Shown in pieces: positions 6,855 to 11,633 of a DNA stretch of 11,633 bases. A program made the position numbers and the translations under genes. The first letter of the stretch is position 1, and each line of letters begins with the position of its first letter. A model generated the notes under the pieces. The model was not told the origin of the DNA. It was given only the letters and a program-made list of their open reading frames with translations, and did not search any database. The stretch comes from an uncultured Collinsella sp. (GTDB lineage Bacteria; Actinomycetota; Coriobacteriia; Coriobacteriales; Coriobacteriaceae), in NCBI GenBank assembly GCA_900757705.1, contig CAAEOW010000062.1, positions 1 to 11,633 of the forward strand, in the 5' to 3' direction.

Positions 6855-8144
6855 CTATAGACAAAATGCCGCATAAAGTGGAACAGACATAAGCCCATCA
6901 TTCATTCCAAAGGGCTTAGTCGATAGCCTGATAAGGCGTACGCCCGGATGGGTCTTTTTAAGTGAGGACAGGCTTCGAGATCTTGTGTTCTCTCCCGCCT
7001 TGACTTCAATCGCAGACAAGCATCCCTGCTTCTCTACTACAAAGTCGATTTCCGCACGATTATCTCGCGCCCAATAATGCAGCGGATAGCCCATGGCTGA
7101 AAGCTGTTGGGCGACGTAGTTTTCGGTAAGTGCACCCATGAATGTGCCGCCGATGCCGGCAAGAATATCGGCGCGTTGAGCACCGGCCTTGGAGACGAGC
7201 AGCCCTGTATCCGCCTGATAGATTTTAAAAGCAGAAGGGTTAACGAAGGCCTCTAAAGGGCTTTCGATCTGCCCGACTAGGCTGCAGCGCGCCACCGTAC
7301 CCGACAATACAAGCCAGTCGAGAGCATCTCCAAAGAGAGACGCATTGCCCCCCGCTCGCACTACCTTGTATTGAAATTTGCGATTCTCTTTGGCAAGCTG
7401 CTGTGGAATGGAATCGAAGCACGCACGCGTCTTTGCGCTCAAGCGTTCATCAGCATATTTATTGTTGTCGGCGGAATATCCGTCGAGAATAATCCGATGC
7501 TTTTCGGCCACATCAATGATTGACTGATCATCGATGTACGTTTGGACCGCCTCGGGCATTCCGCCAACAACAAGATACTGTCGATAGAGCCCAAGCGCCT
7601 TTTCATGAAGGCTTGGCGCAAGAGGACCCATTATCTCGAATGATGAGCGTATCTCGTCGACCAGCTGATCGTGCCCCATCGCCCAGAGAAACTCCTCGAA
7701 ATCGAGTGGAGCCATCTCAATCAAGTCGGTCTTTCCGACGGGGAACGAATACGACTGATGGTTAATGGCAACCCCAAGAAGCGACCCGGCAGCCGCAACG
7801 TAATACTCGGGAGCATCTTCGCAAAAGTATTTAAGGGAAGTGAGCGCTTCCTCGCATGCCTGGATCTCGTCAATGAACAGTAAGGTTTTGCCAGGCACGA
7901 TACGCTGTCCCGTACGAGCCTCGATCGCACGTACGATCGAATGAGGGTCAAGACCGCCCGAAAAATCCGCTCGCGCCGACCGGTCGTTCTCAAGATTAAC
8001 GTAGACAACCGATTCGAAAAGATCCTGGGCATACGTTCTGAGCAAATAGGTCTTGCCACACTGGCGCACGCCTTTGACCAGCAAAGGTTTTCTATCAGCT
8101 CTGTCTCGCCATTCCCTAAGGAGCTCGTCTGCCTTGCGACGCAT
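6855..8144 (-). CDS. AAA ATPase with DUF4143 C-terminal domain
   Basis: This 429-residue protein belongs to the widespread AAA_14/DUF4143 group. The N-terminal ATPase shows Walker A GVRQCGKT (25-32), Walker B LLFIDEIQ (88-95) and a sensor strand AAAGSLLG (117-124), then the family's DFEEFLWA stretch (148-155). The C-terminal DUF4143 part ends with a restriction-endonuclease-like core: E365-I-D367 followed by I-E380-V-K382, matching the (D/E)-X-K pattern of PD-(D/E)XK folds. The biological role of the family is unsettled; proposals include nucleic-acid handling and mobile-element functions. It stands alone on the minus strand, 180 bases downstream of the flavoprotein gene. The ATG at 8144 is preceded by GGAAGG. 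The upstream 8165-8240 stretch is AT-rich, consistent with its own promoter, though no clear -35/-10 pair is visible. These genes are often horizontally spread. Confidence 0.93.
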   Translation of the reverse strand: MRRKADELLREWRDRADRKPLLVKGVRQCGKTYLLRTYAQDLFESVVYVNLENDRSARADFSGGLDPHSIVRAIEARTGQRIVPGKTLLFIDEIQACEEALTSLKYFCEDAPEYYVAAAGSLLGVAINHQSYSFPVGKTDLIEMAPLDFEEFLWAMGHDQLVDEIRSSFEIMGPLAPSLHEKALGLYRQYLVVGGMPEAVQTYIDDQSIIDVAEKHRIILDGYSADNNKYADERLSAKTRACFDSIPQQLAKENRKFQYKVVRAGGNASLFGDALDWLVLSGTVARCSLVGQIESPLEAFVNPSAFKIYQADTGLLVSKAGAQRADILAGIGGTFMGALTENYVAQQLSAMGYPLHYWARDNRAEIDFVVEKQGCLSAIEVKAGENTRSRSLSSLKKTHPGVRLIRLSTKPFGMNDGLMSVPLYAAFCL

Positions 8145-8324
8145 ACGTAACCTTCCCTCATGAACTTCTATTTGACAATATTTTAACGCGGATTAATTTG
8201 TTTTCAGTTATTTTTCTGCGTTTAATAATTGTTCTATACGGCACTTGAGGGAATTCGCCCCTATCTCTCGGTAAGGACAGCAAGCATTTCCACCAACGCT
8301 GATTGCCATGCGTTCTTCTTGTCC

Positions 8325-8855
8325 TTAGGCAAGCTTGCGAGCGAGCTCTCGCACCTCTTTCAACTTGGGCGAGGATGCCATGCTGTCGCGCTCGGTCATA
8401 CCGCTGATGGTGACAATGCCCTGGTCCTCCCACTTGCAGTACGCGCAGGTTGACTTGTACATAGCGATCGCCGCATCATAGACACCCTCGCTGTGGCTAT
8501 CGAGCAAAAGGGCCGTCTTGGTGAACGGGAAACCCGTGGCACCGAAGGCGTACAGGCGGTCGATGGCGGTCTTTTCCTGCGCAGTGATGTCAAACCAGTA
8601 GATAGGCGAAGCGAAGACAACCATGTCGGTGTCTTTCAGCGACTCAATCACGTTGGCCATGTCATCCTTCTGCACGCAGACGCCCTCATGGGCGAAGCAG
8701 TACTGGCATCCCAAGCAGCCGGCGATCTTCTTGCTGGCAACGCGGATGACCTCGACCGTATGGCCGCCCTCACGCGCGGTCTCGGCAAACGCCTCGACCA
8801 TGGTATCGGTATTGGCGCCCTTACGCGGGCTGCCGCTCAATACAACGATATTCAT
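8325..8855 (-). CDS. Flavodoxin-fold NAD(P)H-dependent oxidoreductase, iron-sulfur flavoprotein type
   Basis: This 176-residue cytoplasmic flavoprotein begins with the FMN-phosphate loop GSPRKGANT (8-16) and has the second FMN-binding stretch SPIYWFDIT (83-91). Between them lies the compact cysteine set C47-X2-C50-X2-C53-X6-C60, which matches the CX2CX2CX4-7C pattern that holds a 4Fe-4S cluster in iron-sulfur flavoproteins of anaerobes. Two more cysteines, C137 and C140 (CAYC), could be redox-active. In this family FMN accepts electrons from NAD(P)H or ferredoxin for reduction of quinones, oxygen or small electrophiles; the substrate here is unknown. The ATG at 8855 has AGGAGAGGG about eight bases upstream, a strong ribosome site. 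It is separate from the TetR gene 200 bases upstream on the same strand, though readthrough from there is possible. Confidence 0.88.
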   Translation of the reverse strand: MNIVVLSGSPRKGANTDTMVEAFAETAREGGHTVEVIRVASKKIAGCLGCQYCFAHEGVCVQKDDMANVIESLKDTDMVVFASPIYWFDITAQEKTAIDRLYAFGATGFPFTKTALLLDSHSEGVYDAAIAMYKSTCAYCKWEDQGIVTISGMTERDSMASSPKLKEVRELARKLA

Positions 8856-8872
8856 AGGATTCCCTCTCCTTC

Positions 8873-8897
8873 ATGCTGCAGGCGCGCAGCATTTTTT
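8873..8897 (+). terminator. Plus-strand terminator-like hairpin upstream of flavoprotein gene
   Basis: ATGCTGC (8873-8879) pairs perfectly with GCAGCAT (8886-8892) around AGGCGC, and is followed on the plus strand by six Ts (8892-8897). This is the layout of a small intrinsic terminator reading plus-ward, yet no plus-strand gene lies upstream for over 2 kb. On the minus strand it falls in the leader of the flavoprotein gene, next to its ribosome site. It may stop antisense transcription, or act as a leader hairpin. Confidence 0.45.
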
Positions 8898-9059
8898 CTT
8901 GTAACCAAAACAAATGGGGTTAATCAATCGCCAGCAGGCCATATCTCTTGCTCAAGTTCCCTAAAGAAGCTCAAGGCGATTGCGATTGCCTTATACAACA
9001 TCGAAAACCAAAGAGGGGCCATAGCAACGTCGCCTGCCTGAACTGGCACGCTGTCAAGA

Positions 9060-9614
9060 TCAACTACGGGGATCGCGACGAGCCGATACCGCCCGCATGC
9101 CCCCTTCGGAATAGGCGCTGAGCAGCTCCTGAGCGTGGGCAAACTCGGGCCCTCGCCTCCAACCGAGCAGGCGGTTGACCGCGAGATTTCCCTGGACGTT
9201 GTGGACGAAGAGCAGATAGGCGTCCTCGCGCGAAAGCCCAGTCTCCTCCATGATCGAGGGAACCATCTGCTCGGCGCCGCGCTCGACGACGCGCTGTGCC
9301 ACCCGGGCGTACGCGTCGTCATCCGAGTAGAGCAGATAATAGTCATCGTTTGCCGGCGGACGCTGGCAGAGGGCGCCCGCCTCCGTTCCCTCGAGCGGCG
9401 GCACCGCCGCCAAGGCCTCGTCGATAAGCGCGTCGAGCAGGGCGAACTTGTCCTCGTAGTGCAGATAGAACGTGCCACGGTTGATATCGGCGCGTCGGCA
9501 GATATCCGCTACCGTCATCTTCGCGAAGCCGACCTCGGCCAGCAGCGCGAAGAACGCCTCCCGTATGACCGAGAGTGTATAGCGTCGGCGACGATCGATC
9601 TTCCCCGCTTCCAT
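9060..9614 (-). CDS. TetR-family transcriptional regulator, divergent from sirtuin operon
   Basis: This 184-residue TetR repressor has a classic N-terminal HTH (about 13-60: MTVADICRRADINRGTFYLHY) of the type seen in regulators with a TetR_C_8 (DhaS-like) ligand domain. The C-terminal part (about 90-175) is helical and would bind an unknown ligand and dimerise. The ATG at 9612-9614 is chosen because GGAGGGG stands just before it; an in-frame start nine codons earlier has no such site. The gene is divergent from the three-sirtuin operon, with 143 bases between the two starts, and the shared region carries a palindrome suited to a TetR dimer, so local control of the sirtuin genes is likely. The last residues (SARRDPRS) are unlike the usual ending; a late frameshift is possible but cannot be shown. 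Confidence 0.9.
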   Translation of the reverse strand: MEAGKIDRRRRYTLSVIREAFFALLAEVGFAKMTVADICRRADINRGTFYLHYEDKFALLDALIDEALAAVPPLEGTEAGALCQRPPANDDYYLLYSDDDAYARVAQRVVERGAEQMVPSIMEETGLSREDAYLLFVHNVQGNLAVNRLLGWRRGPEFAHAQELLSAYSEGGMRAVSARRDPRS

Positions 9615-9718
9615 TACCCCTCCAATTGCAACGCTCGACAATGCCCGGCAAACGCTCGTTTATCGACAGCAGGCCGAAGCTGTTCATTGCTCTTAAGCAA
9701 ATCGACATGGATACTTTT

Positions 9719-9738
9719 TATAGACACCTGTTTATAAT
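9719..9738 (+). promoter_or_regulatory. Sirtuin-operon -10 box with overlapping TetR-type operator
   Basis: A perfect -10 box TATAAT lies at 9733-9738, 20 bases before the GTG start. Overlapping it, 9719-9736 forms an 18-bp imperfect palindrome, TATAGACA-CC-TGTTTATA (seven of nine pairs), of the size bound by TetR dimers. No good -35 box stands 16-18 bases upstream, so the promoter may be weak or need an activator. On the minus strand the same palindrome offers TATAAA boxes that could serve the TetR gene. Binding is inferred from position and symmetry. Confidence 0.55.
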
Positions 9739-9757
9739 AGCTGAAAGAAGGTATCCA

Positions 9758-10723
9758 GTGACCCTGTACGAGCAGCTCGTTATCGAGCTCACCAACCAAT
9801 CGTTTTCCCTTCAGGCCGCCTACCGCAGCGGCGGCACGCCCTATGAGCTGAGTGACCGCGAGCCCGAGCCCTACGACCAGCAAATCAGGGACTTCGCCCG
9901 CATGATCGAGGAAGCCGATTGCGTGCTGGTGGGCGGGGCCTCTGGGCTCTCCGCGGCGGGCGGCGGCGACTTCTATTACGAGGACAACGCAACCTATCGC
10001 AGGCATTTCGGCAAATTCGCCGAGCGTTACGGTTTCAAGGGCGCTTTCGAGGGGTCGTTCTACCGCTGGCCCACCGCCGAGGCGCGCTGGGGATACCTCG
10101 CCACCTTCCTCGACACCACGCTCAACGCCCCGCTGCGCAAGCCCTACAAGGACCTCGACGCCATTCTCGCCGAGAAGGATTTCTTCGTGCTCACCACCAA
10201 CCAGGACACGCAGTTTGTGAAGCTCTACCCCTGGGAGAAGGTGGCAGAGATCCAAGGCGACCACCGCTTCTTTCAGTGCTCCCGCTGTTGCACCGACGCG
10301 GTGTGGGATGCGGTCGAGCCGGTCTCCAACATGGTAGAGGCCATGGGAGACGGCCTTGAGGTTCCGACAGAGCTCGTGCCGCGCTGCCCGCACTGCGGGG
10401 CAGAGGCGTTCCCCTGGGTTCGCGGCTACGGCAACTTCCTGCAGGGCGAGCTCTACGAGGAGCAGTACCACAAGGTGTCCGACTGGCTCGACGCGCACGC
10501 GCGGCAGAGGATCCTTTTCCTCGAGCTGGGCGTGGGCCGCATGACGCCCGCGTTTATCCAGGAGCCGTTCTGGGCCCTCACGGCGCAGTTGTCGCAGGCT
10601 AGCTACATCGCCGTGAACAACAGGACGCAGTTTCTCCCCCGCGCGATCGAGGATTGGGGGCTCGCCGTTCGCGCCGACATCGCCGACGTGCTCGCCGACG
10701 TGCGCAAGACGCTGGGGAGGTAG
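9758..10723 (+). CDS. Class M-like (SirTM) sirtuin with zinc site
   Basis: This 321-residue Sir2-family NAD+-dependent enzyme has the nucleotide loop GGASGLS (59-65), the catalytic TTNQD stretch (N148, D150), and the zinc ribbon C174-X2-C177...C210-X2-C213. Further on are the ribose-contacting ELGVGRMTP (256-263) and AVNN (285-288). Where protein deacetylase sirtuins have the catalytic His, it has Gln (EIQGD, Q166). That replacement, with the surrounding IQGD...QCS and LGVGxxTPxFI pattern, marks the macrodomain-linked class M sirtuins, which ADP-ribosylate a lipoylated GcvH-like protein in streptococci and staphylococci. ADP-ribosyl transfer rather than deacetylation is therefore the likely reaction; the target is not in this window. 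The N-terminus is about 50 residues before the NAD loop, longer than in its two neighbours. The GTG start is chosen for AAGAAGG six bases upstream; an ATG at 9707 lacks a ribosome site and precedes the -10 box. Confidence 0.88.
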   Translation: MTLYEQLVIELTNQSFSLQAAYRSGGTPYELSDREPEPYDQQIRDFARMIEEADCVLVGGASGLSAAGGGDFYYEDNATYRRHFGKFAERYGFKGAFEGSFYRWPTAEARWGYLATFLDTTLNAPLRKPYKDLDAILAEKDFFVLTTNQDTQFVKLYPWEKVAEIQGDHRFFQCSRCCTDAVWDAVEPVSNMVEAMGDGLEVPTELVPRCPHCGAEAFPWVRGYGNFLQGELYEEQYHKVSDWLDAHARQRILFLELGVGRMTPAFIQEPFWALTAQLSQASYIAVNNRTQFLPRAIEDWGLAVRADIADVLADVRKTLGR

Positions 10724-10726
10724 CAC

Positions 10727-11425
10727 ATGGAAACGGTGAAAGCAGTTCGCATAGGCAGGGCGCTAGCCGAGGCGGATCTTGTCATCATCGGCGCCAGCAA
10801 CGGGCTGGACATGGCAGAGGGGTTCAACCTCTTCTGCGCCGATGCTCATTTCCGAGAGGCGTACGGCGACCTCGCTCAGGCCGACGGCATCGGCTGCATA
10901 CTGCAGGGGCTCGCCTCCCCGGATGCCAGCGTGCGAAGCCGATGGGTCGAGCGGTTCCATCAAAAGGAGTATGTCGAGTATGAGCCCAGCCCGCTCATGA
11001 ACGGGCTGCGGCGTCTTACAGAGCACGCTGACACCTTCGTGATCACGTGCAATATCGACGGGCACTTCGTACGCGCAGGGTTCAACGAGAACCGCGTGCT
11101 CGAGACGGAGGGGAGCATACGCACGTCGATCGACGAGCGGCGTCTCGCCCATCCAGACGCCCTCGCCACGGCCCAGCTCGAGGAGCTCGAGCGCCTTGTG
11201 CAAGCCCATCGCAACGGCAGGGTCGCCATCCTCGAACTTGGCGTGGGACTGCGCAACGGCATCATAAAGCACATGCTCGCCCAGATCGCGAACGTCTGCG
11301 AGCACGCCACCTACATCGTGTTCAACTACAGCCAGGCCATGGCGCCCGACGCCTCGTGCGAGACGATTCTCGTTGACGGCGATATGGCCCCGGCTTTCGA
11401 GGAGATCGCCCGATGCCACCCCTAG
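10727..11425 (+). CDS. Zinc-less sirtuin-family protein, second of three
   Basis: This 232-residue Sir2-fold protein starts three bases after the first sirtuin's stop, with GGGAGG six bases before its ATG, so the two are co-translated. It keeps the NAD loop GASNGL (22-27), the catalytic CNID (N109, D111), ELGVG (170-174) and the VFN strand (198-200). It lacks the CX2C pairs of the zinc ribbon altogether, and its short middle region shows no replacement domain. At the catalytic His/Gln position it has Glu (TEGS, E128). It is about 90 residues shorter than the first sirtuin, half of this from the missing zinc module. It may still hydrolyse or bind NAD, or serve as a non-catalytic partner of the neighbouring sirtuins. 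Its gene overlaps the next one by 13 bases. Family membership is clear from the order of motifs; activity is unknown. Confidence 0.8.
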   Translation: METVKAVRIGRALAEADLVIIGASNGLDMAEGFNLFCADAHFREAYGDLAQADGIGCILQGLASPDASVRSRWVERFHQKEYVEYEPSPLMNGLRRLTEHADTFVITCNIDGHFVRAGFNENRVLETEGSIRTSIDERRLAHPDALATAQLEELERLVQAHRNGRVAILELGVGLRNGIIKHMLAQIANVCEHATYIVFNYSQAMAPDASCETILVDGDMAPAFEEIARCHP

Positions 11426-11633
11426 AAAGAGAAGCGCGTAGGCTTCGAAGCCTTATCGACGATGCCGACGCCATCATCGTCGGCATCGGCTCGGGCATGT
11501 CGAGCGCCGCCGGGTTCAACCATTACAACCGCGCGGGCATGGCGCGCGCAGGAATGGCGGACTGGCAGCAAGCCTTTGGCTTCAAGAGCCTTTTCGACGG
11601 CTTCTACCACCTCTACCCCAGCCTCGAGCAGCA
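11413..11633 (+). CDS. Third sirtuin-family protein, 5' part (runs off window)
   Basis: Only the first 73 codons are present; the gene continues past the right edge. The ATG at 11413 overlaps the end of the second sirtuin gene by 13 bases and has GAGGAG (11399-11404) eight bases upstream, so coupling is tight. The protein opens with REARRLRSLIDDADAIIVG, then the NAD loop GIGSGMSSAAG (residues 24-34) and an AFGFKSLFDGFYHLYP stretch. This matches the start of class M sirtuins, in which an aromatic KYGF...Y segment follows the loop. Like the second gene product it has only about 23 residues before the NAD loop. Whether it has the zinc ribbon and Gln or His at the catalytic site cannot be seen. 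Confidence 0.8.
   Translation, partial: MPPLEREARRLRSLIDDADAIIVGIGSGMSSAAGFNHYNRAGMARAGMADWQQAFGFKSLFDGFYHLYPSLEQ

Noticed and set aside
8240..8324. Possible terminator after the flavoprotein gene
   Set aside because: Only 5-bp stems (AACGC/GCGTT, GGACA/TGTCC) and no T-run are seen on the minus strand.
8925..8982. CAATCGCC / GGCGATTG inverted repeat separated by 42 bases
   Set aside because: Eight-base arms with a long gap are weak evidence, with no promoter or T-run associated.
8924..9059. Open minus-strand frame continuing past the TetR stop, possibly the original TetR C-terminus after a frameshift
   Set aside because: The TetR protein already has normal length and its helices are complete. 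The alternative frame shows no family motif that I can name.
9707..9757. Alternative ATG start for the first sirtuin
   Set aside because: There is no ribosome site before it, and it would lie upstream of the TATAAT box and over the putative operator.
9614..10726. A 370-codon open frame antisense to the first sirtuin gene
   Set aside because: It is a shadow of a strongly supported sirtuin gene, with composition typical of GC-rich antisense frames.
1..11633. CRISPR array, tRNA/rRNA gene, insertion sequence or attachment site
   Set aside because: No regularly spaced repeats, cloverleaf, transposase motif or terminal repeats were found by reading the sequence.

Overview
The window is high-GC, low-GC only in a few intergenic stretches, and looks like the chromosome of a Coriobacteriia member (Collinsella/Olsenella-like). 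This rests on the mix of actinobacterial GC and codon use, a LAxTG-type wall-sorting signal, Clostridia-like divergent type II topoisomerase subunits, and anaerobe-type flavoproteins. The genus is an inference; no rRNA or marker phylogeny is available here.

Left part (1-2020): the 3' end of a gene for a wall-anchored surface protein (+), then a convergent two-gene operon on the minus strand. That operon encodes a 76-aa XRE repressor and a four-helix membrane protein, with the second gene's ribosome site overlapping the first gene's stop codon. Its promoter is near-consensus (TTGACA-17-TATATT) and is surrounded by repeated GACAGATAT-like half-sites, so autoregulation is likely. An AT-rich 450-base divergent intergenic region follows, holding a striking 37-bp near-perfect palindrome.

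Centre (2472-6755): a complete two-gene operon for a divergent type II topoisomerase, B subunit (GHKL ATPase plus Toprim) then A subunit (catalytic Tyr141). The A subunit lacks a recognisable GyrA box and has Ala/Glu at the two main quinolone-resistance positions, so it reads as a topo IV-like enzyme rather than the housekeeping gyrase. A GC-rich hairpin separates it from convergent minus-strand genes: an AAA/DUF4143 ATPase and an iron-sulfur-type flavodoxin-fold reductase.

Right part (9060-11633): a TetR repressor (-) is divergent from a tightly packed operon (+) of three tandem sirtuin-family genes, the third running off the window. The first carries the hallmarks of class M (SirTM, ADP-ribosylating) sirtuins, including Gln in place of the catalytic His and a CX2C...CX2C zinc site. 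The second is short, lacks the zinc module and has Glu at that position. The third starts like a SirTM. A TATAnACA-N2-TGTnTATA palindrome over the sirtuin -10 box is a plausible TetR operator. This three-sirtuin operon is the most unusual content of the window. Known SirTM genes are linked to macrodomain, GcvH-like and lipoate-ligase genes, and such partners would be expected just downstream of the window if this is a relative of that system.
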